Shown: in pieces, positions 32,964 to 44,045 of the stretch | Layout of the letters: each line of letters begins with the position of its first letter | Position numbering within the stretch: position 1 is the first letter of the stretch | From: Plasmodium coatneyi | Taxonomy: Eukaryota > Apicomplexa > Aconoidasida > Haemosporida > Plasmodiidae | DNA: 64,000 bases | NCBI RefSeq assembly: GCF_001680005.1 | Contig: NC_033560.1 | Location: 1,429,501 to 1,493,500, forward strand | Direction of reading: 5' to 3' | The notes under the pieces: generated by a model | Databases searched by the model: none | Seen by the model: only the letters and a program-made list of their open reading frames with translations | What the model was told of the DNA's origin: nothing | Translations under genes and position numbers: made by a program

Positions 32964-34007
32964 TGTTGTTGTTGTTTGTTCATCGGTGAAGATGTTCATC
33001 CTTGTAGATGAACACCTAAGTTGTTCATTCATCTACCAGATGGTCATTCATCTAGATGATGAAAGAAGGAAAAAAAAAGAAAGAAAAGGAAGGAAAGGTA
33101 ATTCACATTTCCCTTAGGGAGGGAAGTTGGATGGGAGTTGTCAATGCAATTTGACCCCACCACCATCCCTTCTTTTTTTTTCCCACTTACACAAATGCTC
33201 TCAGTGTAACAAACTCCTTCCTTATATAATTATGTATAATATTATACGACATGGTAGTTGTTGCACGCGCACATAATTGTTTTACGTATGAAAAAAAAAA
33301 AAAAATTTCAATTATTTTAGTCATAGTGTATTAAATGTAAAATGACCACATAATATAAGCTAATCTCCCTTTAACTATTGAACTTTTTAATTTTTTTAAT
33401 TATATATATATATATAGATAGATAGATATTCCTTTGTTATACATTTCAATTGGGTCAAAATGACACTCCGTGCAAGAGAAAAGAATACGTGTGCACAACA
33501 TTGTGGAACTGCGTACATTGCATTCTGCATTTATTCCTTCATAACAATACATATTACAATAAATAAATAAATAAATAAATAAATGAAAAAAAAAAATTAG
33601 TTGCTGAGTAAATGAATACATGAAATAATAAACTCCCTGAACTTCCCTGAACCCTCTCCATTATCAACCTAAGTATGTCAACATAGAAATTTTGAAAAAA
33701 ATTGGAATAATAAAAAAAAAAAACACAAATATTCTAAACCCTCAAACCCTAAACCCTGAACCACAAACCATAAACCATGAAACATGAAACATGATATATA
33801 TGTCACAATTAATTGTATAAGGTTCACTTTTTATAAAAAAATTAAAATTTTGCCCTTATGATAATTTGTACATTGTATATAAAATATAAAATTCCAATTT
33901 TATAAAAAATATTTTCTTCGTGCAAGTACTTATATTAGAATAAAAATATTACTGTTAATAATGCAATATTTCGCTGCACCAAAATGCCATGCACTAAAGG
34001 AAACAAC
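32964..34007. other. intergenic with CATCTAGATG repeats and a short telomere-like tract
   Basis: 32,964-33,065 has CATCTAGATGAT-type palindromic repeats directly after the stop codon. 33,571-33,584 is a TAAATAAA run. 33,733-33,790 is telomere-like. 34,024-34,050 holds CAC repeats upstream of the next gene. No gene. Confidence 0.55.
33733..33790. repeat. short interstitial telomere-like tract
   Basis: AAACCCTCAAACCCTAAACCCTGAACC followed by degenerate CATAAACCATGAAACATG copies. The core is the complement of the Plasmodium telomere unit GGGTT(T/C)A. Confidence 0.8.
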
Positions 34008-35520
34008 ATGGTAATTAAGCACACACACATCACCACCACCACCACTACTACAAAATATAAAACACATCTATAAAAATAGTCATGATATGTGCATTCCTAT
34101 AACATGAACGGTGTGAAGAGTATTTTTATAATAGTAACTCTTTTTATATGTTTATGTAATTATTACCACCTCTTTTTTTTTTTTTTTTTTTTCAGTATTC
34201 CTTTTGTAGGGACGCATCTTATTACAATGGAATTTCAAGTAGTGCTAATAGTAGTAAAAAAACTCTTATAGATGGAATAAACTGTGATTCAATAAGTACA
34301 ACTTTAACATTCAAGGGCGGCTCACCTACCAAAGAAATATGTGAAGATTTTACAACAATTTATAAATACCTTAAGAAGCATAATGTAGTGGTATCTCCCT
34401 CAAAAAGAGAGGAACTTTTAGGTCTAGACTGTGAGTTCTTAAATTATTTGCTAAATGATAAATTAAGCAAAAGTGTTGAGGAGGGTGTTGAATTTAATGT
34501 GAAGGATTTTTTCAATGAAATCAAAAATAAGAATAGTGCAACCTTCGCGGGCAGTCCAGATTTAGCAAAATATATGAGTAACATTAGTTCAGAGGATCTA
34601 GGAAAGATGGAGTTTCTATATGGACTATATTATAATGAGGACATAATTTCCACTCAGTTTTCAGATCAAGATGAACAAATGCATAATGGGAAACGTTGTT
34701 CACATTACATAAAGAGCTGTTATGATAACTACAACAAAGCAATAAATCGGTGCAATAGCACCAATGACGACTTTTATAATGAATTGTTGTCCTTTAGAAG
34801 TAAGTATAATGCGAGTATTCAACTAGTTAAAAGTAATGCCAGTTGTGAAATTAGTCCTCAATTTAAATTACTCCAATATGACCCCATTTTAGAAAAGGAA
34901 AACGAGGAAAAAAGGCTAGCGCTAATTAAAGGATTTACTACCACCACCTTCATATTGGTATTCCTTCTCATCCCATTAGCATATAAGGTTAGAAAAAAAA
35001 ATATCATTAATGAAGTATAACCTTCATTAGTAGTCAGTAGCACCTAGTGCTGCTCATTCTACACGAATTTATAATAATTATATATATAACTACATATATA
35101 TGTATAATTATATATATGGGCACATATATATACATGTATATTTATATATGTATCTGTATATATATGTATATGTTGGTATACATATATGGACATATGTATA
35201 TGTATACATACTACCCCCCCTTTTTTTTATGTTAGTTTACTCCTCTTCGTTCCTTTGTACATGAAAAAATAAGGAAGAAAGGAAGGAATAAGGAAGGAGG
35301 AGGAAGGAATAAGGAAGGAGGAGGAAGGAATAAGGAAGGAGGAGGAAGGAATAAGGAAGGAGGAGGAAGGAATAACAAATGGAAGAATGTAAAAGGAAAG
35401 AATGGGAGGGAGAGGGAGAGAAAGGACGTGTTTTCCTCCTCCTTTGCCGATACGGATAGCAGCATTATTTCTACTAATGACGAATATAGTGTTAGTTATT
35501 ATTCTACAGCGAACGGCTAG
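34008..35520 (+). CDS. divergent VIR-like PIR protein
   Basis: Exon 2 is 34196-34987 (264 codons) after a poly(T)-CAG acceptor; the tail exon is 35236-35520 (94 codons plus TAG); phase 0. Exon 2 has the plan of vivax-type VIR/PIR proteins rather than KIR: YSFCRDASYY start, CEDFTTIYKYLKKHN, LDCEFLNYLLNDKLSKS (no YYWLG), cysteine pairs CSHYIKSC, then the helix GFTTTTFILVFLLIPLAYK. The tail has four 21-bp repeats encoding RNKEGGG, then an acidic Ser-rich end (SIISTNDEYSVSYYSTANG). The start is ambiguous. An ATG at 34,008 directly followed by a GTAATT donor gives a one-codon exon 1 and a 185-bp intron, like the KIR at 41.4 kb. Alternatively 34,104-34,133 (MNGVKSIFII, donor GTAACT) leaves a 62-bp intron. 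Intact. The donor after YK is GTTAGA, and an unspliced read would add ten residues and stop. Confidence 0.82.
35284..35372 (+). repeat. 21-bp coding minisatellite (RNKEGGG)
   Basis: Four exact copies of AGGAATAAGGAAGGAGGAGGA plus a partial fifth, in frame within the tail exon of the VIR-like gene. Because the unit length is a multiple of three, copy-number changes keep the frame open. Confidence 0.9.
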
Positions 35521-36866
35521 ATCATTCATATTTGTTTTTTTGGTTAAGTGTTCGCCCTCTTTTTAAAGAAGTAACATAGAATGGAGCGAAGAATATTACA
35601 ATTATGTGTGTGTGTACACACACAAATAGGAAGGAATTGGAAGAAAGGAAGGTTCTTAGGGGTGAAAACATTACATAAGATGTGGTACACCTATAATAAA
35701 ATTTAAGGGGAAAACAAGGAAATTGTCTCATTTGGTACTTTTTTTTTGGGGTGTTGTTGTTTCATTTTTAATGTGATTTTTTTCTTTGTAGAACGTCGTA
35801 TGTGCGTATGGAGATAGGAATATGCACAAATATATATGTGTACACAATGTATATGTATATATACATATATAACTATATATATATACATATATATCTATAT
35901 ATGTATATATGTATGAGGAACACACATATATGTGTATATATACGCAGTTCTATATGAATATATACCAGTTATGGGGTGGGGGTGGACAGGCACATATACA
36001 TACACCAAGCCGAGTAAGTGTGTAAAACATCACCACAAATTCGCAATAAATCCTGGTTCATATTCTACATTTTCCGCCCTCCACCCTTTTGAATATTTAT
36101 ATAATATACAGTAGTTACGAACAAATAAATACATACAAAGGAAAGAAAAAGTGAAATGTTCAATTAGAAAGTAATGTATCAGGGGAAAGAATTATATAAT
36201 TTAATTAGGGAGCAGGCATACATAATGTTAACCTTTGGGATAGGGAAGTGGCAAAACTTTAATTTTGTAACCATATAATATGAATAAAAGAGAAAGAGAA
36301 GGGAATATAGCTCAGATAATAGAATATGGGAATCTCCCATATAAACGAGTTTCATATACCCTACTCTTTTTATATATATAAATATATGTAGATGAAAAAA
36401 TAGCAATTTTAACATAAAATTCACATTACATATATACATATTAATATGAGTTGGGATGCGTGCACATGCATGTATATAATGTATTATCCTGCACCTTAGG
36501 GAATGAAAACAAAACAAATTAAATAATCTGCGCATTTCCATCAATATAAAAAAAAAAGAAAGTTCTTTAAAAAGGTAGCAGGAAGGAAATAGTGAAAAGT
36601 AGTGAGCACAAAATTTTTTTTTTTGATATACATATACTTCATATATACACACATATATATATATACAAGTATAATTGAAAAAGGAAAAGGGGAGAAAGTG
36701 CAAAATGTAATATGCCTAATAATGAAAAAAGGGGAAATTTTCTTTTATCAATCCTTATATATATATAAATGAAGGAGTAATCTTAACATATATATGTATA
36801 CATATGTATATATGTATGTGTATGTATAGTTATATATTGTACAAAGAAGAAGTACACTATTGAAAA
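35521..36866. other. intergenic A+T-rich spacer
   Basis: Contains TATACATATA microsatellites (35,840-35,940; 36,640-36,665; 36,790-36,840). No gene is supported; the minus-strand frame at 36,179-36,703 is a low-complexity Phe/Tyr/Ile read. Confidence 0.5.
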
Positions 36867-39055
36867 ATGGCGCCAGCACAGGTTACATTACCCTCACAAG
36901 AAATATATACTAAATTGGACACAAGTACGGGACATTGTACATTCCAGGGGAAAAAGGGGAACCCTAGTACCCTGGCAGGGACAATAAAAAATTCATTACG
37001 ATCATACAATGGAGAAAATTGGACTTGGACCAATAAAATTGTACAGAACTACTGCTGCGCGTGTAGCGCGAAAGGGGACTGGGTGGGTACTTTGGGCGAT
37101 GATGATCGTTATACCTTCTTTTTCTATTGGTTAGGTACCAAAGTAAAGGAAACATTTACGACAGGGAACCATTTCCAAATGGTTATGAGCACAATTCATA
37201 GTGATCTTAGGGACTCCATCTCTGCATGTGGGTATAGGTACATAGACGTTATAATAAACGAAGACCTCTTTGAAAAGAGTAAAAAACTTTTTGACAGCTA
37301 CTATAATTGTAATTTTGCACTGAGGAAAGCAAGGAGTAATGCAAATTCTTATAGTCCAGACTGTTCCAATTACCTAAGTGCAGCGCAAACTGCATGGAAC
37401 GAAGTACTTAGCACTTGCAGTAATGGTGGTGATAGTGACTGGTGCAGCAAAATTAAGGAGGAATATGACAAGTACTTCACAGAAGGGGAGGAGCAACTGA
37501 AGTGTCCATTGATACCCGTAGAACGGCTGCCGGGACCAGGATTGACGGTAACACAGGTAAGAAGAAGAAGAAGAACAACGGAGCAGCCGCTATAATAAAT
37601 AAATAATAATAAATAATAGCAATAATAAGTAATGAATAATAATAAATAATGATAAAACACCACCACCTACATATATACAAACATGTATATACACATATGT
37701 AAGTACATATGTTCTCCCTTTCCCCTTTATTACATACTTATAGAAAGGATGTTTGGAACAATTACCTTTCTATGAAATGCATGAAGAATTAAGTAAGGCC
37801 ATTGGCGAGCCTAAATGTGCAACGAACAAAGAAACAGTAGGAAGTGTAATCGACGCTTTGTTGACCCAGTATGGGGGCATTCCAGGCTATGGAGAATTAG
37901 CTGCAAAAGCCTACTGTTACGCATCACAGAAGGTGAAACCGCAGCAGTCGCCATCGTCCAATAAAGATTATTGCAAATATTTATATTACTGGTTAGGGAA
38001 TGAACTATTTGGCACTTCCACCGAACCCGAACAGTTTTCTAAAGCTATGGAGGAAGTGTACAACAAATTGAAGGAACTGGAGGGGTCAGGGCTTGATAAC
38101 CCATGCAATATTTTATATAATGGGAAGGACAACATCCCTTTGGACACCTTCCTAAATATGAAAAAAGTATATGAATATACACAGGACTATTCAAATATAA
38201 ATACATATGTACAGGGCACTGGAACTCCTACCACTCCTGACTGTAAGGGAGACTACATTGGTTACCTAACCACAGCCACTGATGCACATGAAAAAATAGG
38301 GAATTACTGTAAAATACGGGAAAATTCTGACAAAGAATGGTGCATTGATTTTAAGAACATGTTCGAACAGAAAGGTGACAACCCTATTCCAAAACCATCA
38401 GAACTGAAATCTCAGTTACAGCCACAACAAGAAACTCCTCCTGCGGAAGGCACATCAGGTGCCACCACGGGTATAGTAGGTAAGTGTACTCAGACAGGGG
38501 AGAGGGAATTAAAGGGAAGACAACATTCCTTCCTAAGAAAAGGAAGGAAAAGAAAAACTTTCCAGGGGAACAATACCTTTTAAGGGAAGAAAGGAAGGAA
38601 AGGGAACAACAATTCCTTCTCCTTCAGGGGGGAAGGAACATTTCCTTCGCTAAGGGGAAGGGAGGAAAGAGAAAAACTTTCCTAAAGAAAAGGAAAAAAG
38701 AAAAAAAAGGAAGAAAACTATAACGCTAATATGATTCCTTTTCTTTATTTATTTTTCAGCTGCAGCAGCAGGAGCAAATGGTTCTGGTGGTGTTGTGCCT
38801 GCTGCTGTGTCTGGTGCATTAGCTGCAGTAGGACTTCCTGCATTGGCATACTTTTTTTACAAGTATAAATCACACCTTTTCTTCCTCTCCTCCTTCTTTA
38901 AGGGGAATAACCACTCTGGAAATGAAGGAAGCAGAAGGAAAAGGTCGGCCATTAGGAGAGAATTGAGCAGGTTCCCGGACGACGACGACGACTCAACAAC
39001 AACTAATTCGTCCGAATATTCTATTCCATACACTACATCATCATCTGCTAGATGA
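36867..39055 (+). CDS. two-domain KIR-type antigen with TM and tail in one exon
   Basis: Exon a is 36867-37547 (starts MAPAQVTLPSQEIYTKLD, ends LT before GTAACA; a second donor at 37,557 is also in phase). Exon b is 37744-38479 (opens KGCLEQLPFYEMHEEL, ends in phase 1 at GTAAGT). Exon c is 38760-39055. About 570 residues. Domain 1 has YTFFFYWLGTKVKET, with Tyr in place of the core cysteine. Domain 2 has CKYLYYWLGNELF and VYEYTQDY. Exon c encodes Ala/Gly-rich linker, the helix VPAAVSGALAAVGLPALAYFFYK and the tail (GSRRKRS, DDDDD, EYSIPYTTSSSAR-TGA), so the usual intron after the helix is absent and another intron, phase 1, precedes the helix. That helix and tail are close to those of the 11-kb KIR gene. 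An old NITYQGM-stop tail end survives out of frame at 39,432-39,458. Intron b-c (280 bp) is purine-rich. Confidence 0.86.
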
Positions 39056-39400
39056 AAGAACAACAACAACATCTTCTTCTCAGATCATAACGAACAAACA
39101 ACAACATCAACATCTTCTTCTCAGATGATAACGAACACAACAACAACATCATCGTCCATATGAATGATCATCTGGTAGATGAATGAACAACATCTTTAGA
39201 TGAGTGATCATCTTCTTCTCAGATGAAGAACGAACACAACAACAACAACCACATCTTCACAGATGATAACGAACATCTGCTAGATGAATAATCATCTAAA
39301 TGAACATCTAGATGAACGATCATCTTAAATGAGTGAACATCTTCTCAGATGAACGAACACACAACAGAACATCTTCTTCGCAGATGATAACAAACAAACA
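39056..39400. repeat. CATCTAGATG / TCTCAGATGATAACGAAC repeats after a KIR stop
   Basis: At least five copies of ACATCTTCTTCTCAGATGATAACGAAC-like sequence interspersed with the palindrome CATCTAGATG. Related but shorter blocks follow the KIR stops at 12,284 and 32,963. Confidence 0.8.
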
Positions 39401-40070
39401 ACAGAGACAAAGGCAAAGGCGACAAAGGTCAAGAAATATTACTTATCAAGGCATGTAATATATCATCATATGTGATGTAACACCTGGAAGGAATGTCCTT
39501 TCCACCTCCAGAGGGGGAGGCATAAATAACCATACATTTTATATAGTATGTGAGGAACAAAATGACACATTTCCTCCTTTGTTCCTTCTTTTCTTTGCAT
39601 TTCTTTTTTTTTTTTTATTCCTTTTTTTTTTTTTCCTTCTTCCTATATCCTTTAAAGAAAAAAAAGGAAAAAAGGAAAGAGATGTTATCTCTCTCCTCAG
39701 AAAAATATTTAAAGGAAAGAATAGAAAGGAAAAAAGAAAATTATACAGATAAAAACTTGTAAAGGTCTAAACGAAAAAGAAGAAAAAAATGAATATTTCC
39801 GATTTTCCGTAAAAAAGAAGATTACCCAACAGGTTCAAATAAAAATAGAGTGAAGTAAAAGGAAGAGGAAAGAAAAACATTTAATCGGAGGAAAAAACTA
39901 TTAATGGGGAAAAAACATTTAATGTCGAAGGGAAAAAAAACATTTAATGGGAAGAACATATTATTAATTTAATGTGAAATGGAAAAAAAACATTTAATGG
40001 GAAGAAACCATTAATGGGAAAAACACATTATTAATATTAATGTGGAAGGAAGAGGGGAAAAATACAAAAA

Positions 40071-40195
40071 CTTTCTGCTCCAAAGGAAGAAAAAAATATT
40101 ATGCACCCTCTTTTCTATATATGCAACATATCTAAATATGGTACAAATAATTATATATAATGGTACAAATAATTATATATAATGGTACAAATAAT
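40071..40195 (+). repeat. duplicated block, copy 2
   Basis: Counterpart of 24,190-24,299, with the GGTACAAATAATTATATATAAT unit present about three times instead of once or twice. Confidence 0.85.
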
Positions 40196-41417
40196 TACAC
40201 ATACATATGGTAATAATATAATAAATAGGGAATGAATATATTGGGAAAAAATTTCCATTTTTTTTCTTTTTTTTTTGAAAGGAAAGGAATAAGAAGGAAA
40301 GGAGGAAAGAAGTAAAGAAGGAAAGAAAAGGAAGGAATAAGGAAAGAAGGAAAGAAAAGGAAGGAATGTGTGCACGATGGTGTACTTATGGGGTGTTAGG
40401 GGTGAAGGGAAGGTTGCTCTTTTTTTTTTTAAAAGAAAAAAAAATAAAAAAAGTAGAAAAAAAAATAAATGAAAAAAAGAAGAAAAAAAAAGGAAAAAAA
40501 AAAGAACAAAGAACAAAGAACAAAGAACAAAGAAAAGAAAAAAATAAAAAAAAAAATGAAAGGAGAGGGGGAAGAAAGTGTGTAGGGGGGTGCACTCAGG
40601 GGTAGTATGTGGGTGGAAGGATGATTCTTAGGGTGGAGGGAGGAAGGGAAGGTTGTTGGGGTGGTTGGTAGAAGGAAGGTGCTTCCTAAGGAAAGGAATG
40701 TTGTTAGGGGTTTTGGGGGTGGTAGGTGGTTTGAAGGGGTCTTAGGGGTGGAAGGAAGAGGAGGGTCACTTCCTTTAGGGAGGGAAACACCCGAAGGTTG
40801 TATAAAAAAAAAAGAAGAAAAAAAAAAAAAAAGAAAAAGGTTTATATAAAAAAAATAAGGTTTAAGGAAGAAGAAAAAGAAAGTATAAGAAATAAAAAAA
40901 GAAAGTTTTAAGAAAAGAAAGAAAAGGTGTAAAAAAGGAGGATTTAAGGAAGGAGAAAAAAAGAAGAAAGAAGAAGAAAAGGTGAAGGAAGAAAGAAAGA
41001 AAGAAAGAAGAAGGAAGAAAAAAAGGGAGAGAGGAAAGTGTGCAGGAAAGTGCATCTGTGGCAGTATGTTGGGGGATGTATGCTTAGGGCCAATGTGCAG
41101 AAGGGTGCACCTAAGGAAATGTATTATGGGTGAAAAGAAGGAAGGTCATTTCCTTTAACGAGAAAAAAAAAAAAGAAAAAAAAAAAAAAAATATATATTT
41201 GGGGAAAAAAATTACCTTCGTACATAGGCATATTACATAAACGCATACACCACATATATACAACAAAAGTGTATACACATGTAGGAAAACATTAGGAACA
41301 ACATGCAATTTCTTTAACATGTATTTATAAAATTCAATATAAAATTTAAATTAAGTTCAAATTATACATAAACGCAGCAGGAAGAGGAGCATTATATGTA
41401 CACACATAGGAACCACA

Positions 41418-42572
41418 ATGGTAAGAAATGGTGCTTACGAAGAAAGTACTACCAAATTACATTCTATGTTCTACATAACAAGCAAAAAATCAAACATAAA
41501 TTAATGTATACATGCATGCATATGTAATATTCCCATCTGTACCATAATAAATTGAGAAAGGAGGTTATATGGGTATATACTTATTTTTATAATTACATTT
41601 ATAGGGAGATGATTTAGAGTGGTTACCATCTAGAAAAGCGTACACTGAACTAGGAAGTAGAGATAGTCGTAGTACAGATGAGGATAATATAAAAGGAAGG
41701 ATGAAAGGAGCACTAGCGGCATATGATAGTGACGGAGATTATGCTGAGAATTTTTCGAAATATTGGTATTACGTGAAAGAGAAGAAGGAAGCACGGGCCG
41801 ATGATAATGCACCCTGTTATTTTCTATATTATCATCTGGGGGATATAATATCTAACATTCAGGAGGAGAATAATTTTACAGAAGTTATGCGTATTATCTG
41901 TGAGGAAATAAACAAACTCCCTAAGAGTGGGGAGAAGTGTGACATTACCTGTAACAATTTCAAAGGAGTACTTTTCAAAGAAGCGAAGAAAGTATATGAC
42001 TACTATAAGGATCACGCAGATATAAAACAAAAATTACAGGAGAATGGATCCATCTGTAGCAGGGGGGAATTGGACGGATACCTGATGCAGGCTATATTAG
42101 CCTATAACCTGGTAAGTGGAGAATGTAGAAATCCTAATAAGGATCGTACATATTGTAATGAATTCAAGAGCAAATATAGTAAACATAGTTTTGACGAACT
42201 CTCAATGTCGAAGTGTACACATGCGGAAAAAGTAAAACGCACAGCAGATACAAAAACTTTTGTTGTAATTACTGACAAAGAACCACAGGAAAACCCAGCA
42301 CCTACAGCCGCCTCTATTATTCCTTCCATCCTAGGAACAGTTGGACTTCCTACCATCTTTTTCCTTTTATATAAGGTAATAGACAACATGGTGGAAGTGT
42401 AAATAATAATAGTAGTGCTTATTATTATTTATTTTTCCTACTGAAAAAATAAAAATATGTAGAATAGAATAGACTGTACGTTCAATATATATATATACAT
42501 ACATATATATATGTATATACACATATGTGCATATATATATATATATATATATATGTATATGTATGCATGGGT

Positions 42573-42604
<32 letters not shown>

Positions 42605-43045
42605 TGTATATATATACATTAATGTATATGTCCATATATATATACTATATATATATAACATATATATGTGTGTATGTATATGTGTATATATTACCGCCCG
42701 TACAACCCCTCCTTTGTCCTTTCTTTTTTTTAGTATAATCTTCTACCTGATTGGTTCCATAACATATTTAAGGGAGAAAGTAGGAACAGCATAAGCAGAA
42801 GAGGAAGGAGGTCCGTTGATCATCATTTTGATTCGTTTACGAACGACGACACAACAACGCAGTACTCCACAGAAGCGTCCACAGCAAAGTCCACAACAAC
42901 CGAAGATCATTCTATCATATATAATTCTAGAGCAAGACCGCCACCATCAGCAGGAAGGACAAATAATGGAAGAACAAATAATAACAGAAGTGGAAGGAAA
43001 GGACAACATCAGAATAGAAATAATATAGTTTATCAACGTATGTAA
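41418..43045 (+). CDS. KIR-type PIR antigen with minimal first exon
   Basis: Exon 2 is 41605-42375 (257 codons, acceptor TTTATAG), opening GDDLEWLPSRKAYTEL. The tail exon is 42734-43045, starting YNLLPDWFHN. The best exon 1 is a single codon: ATG at 41,418-41,420 immediately followed by GTAAGA, which gives a 184-bp intron and phase 0. About 361 residues. The core reads CYFLYYHLGDIISNI, with His replacing the near-invariant Trp. VYDYYKDHADI, cysteine pairs and the helix AASIIPSILGTVGLPTIFFLLYK follow. The tail has SRRGRRS, Thr/Ser-rich sequence and an Asn/Arg/Gly-rich end (NNIVYQRM). The upstream stretch AACGCAGCAGGAAGAGGAGC (41,369-41,388) resembles the SAGKGAG leader of the 28-kb gene without a usable ATG, so the original leader may have been lost. 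Exon 2 and the tail are intact. Confidence 0.86.
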
Positions 43046-44045
43046 CAAACAAAACAAACAAACAAACAACTACTACAACAATCCTTGTATACAACAAACA
43101 ACAACAACACATTTGTATATGTGGAATGTGTAAACAACACAACACACACATCACATTGACTGGAATGTAAAACACACAACACACACATCACATTGATTGG
43201 AATGTGTAAACAGCACACAACACATTGATGTGTGTGGAATGTAAAAAACAACAGAACGCAAAATACAAAATATTGTGTGTGTAGTAAATGTGTAACACAC
43301 ATTATATAATTATTCATATAATTATTTATATAATTACGCATTATAATTATTCATATAATTATTTATATATTTATTCATATAATTATTCATACAATTATTC
43401 ATATAATTATTTATATAATTATTTTTTATATAAAATGAAAAAATGGAGAACGAAAAAGGAAAGAAAGAAAAGGAAGGAGGAAGGGAAGTAAATAAAAATT
43501 ATTATTATTCGTGAGCAATTATGAATTAGCAAGAGGAAGGGTGGCACAGGAGCATATTATAAAAAAAGGGGAGAGAGTTCCGCGTGCGCACATACAGTAC
43601 AATTTTCGTTTCTTTCTTTCTCTATCTTCTTCATATATATGTATAATTAATATATATATGTATATATATTATTTTTTGTCGATTCCTTCCGTACTCTTTC
43701 CTATAAATTTATACTTTTTTAATGAACACTGATGAATACAATATGTGCGCACATTGTGCAAAAAAGGATAACGGGAAGGGGAAGAGGTAGAAATGTGCTC
43801 CGTGCATGTTGAACTGTACACTACGCATATATATGAATAGCTTTGCATAGACGCTGTAAATAATAATAAAACATATAAAATGGATAGTGTATGCAAGAAT
43901 TCTTATCTAGAGAGTGGAAAAAAAAAGGAAAAAAAATATTTTTTTTTTCCTTTTTTTTAACTTTCTTCTTTTTTTAAGTACATTTTTTTTTGGTTTGTTC
44001 TTTCTGAACTTATATATATTGATCATATACACAAATAGAAGCAGA
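43046..44045. other. intergenic: KIR 3' repeat and ATAATTATTCAT array
   Basis: 43,050-43,260 has AACAAAC and (T)GGAATGTAAAACACACAACACAC repeats (KIR 3' flank). 43,300-43,430 is a tandem ATAATTATTCATATAATTATTTAT array. 43,915-43,965 is poly(A)/poly(T) just before the next gene. No gene. Confidence 0.6.

Larger units (their letters stand above)
39056..41417. other. long intergenic region, repeat-rich
   Basis: 39,056-39,400: CATCTAGATGAA / CTTCTCAGATGATAACGAAC repeats. 39,430-39,540: KIR tail relic and 3' flank. 39,880-40,040: repeated CATTTAATGGGAAGAA units. 40,071-40,195: copy of 24,190-24,299. 40,270-40,380, 40,430-40,560 and 40,800-41,035: nearly pure A/G tracts. 40,580-40,800: G-rich AAGGTTGTTAGGGGTGG-like units related in reverse complement to the 59.7-kb array. 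No gene; the poly-Phe frames here are artefacts. Confidence 0.55.

Noticed and set aside
40151..41055. Poly-Phe/Ser minus-strand frames and Lys-rich plus-strand frames
   Set aside because: Purine-tract low complexity with no domain.
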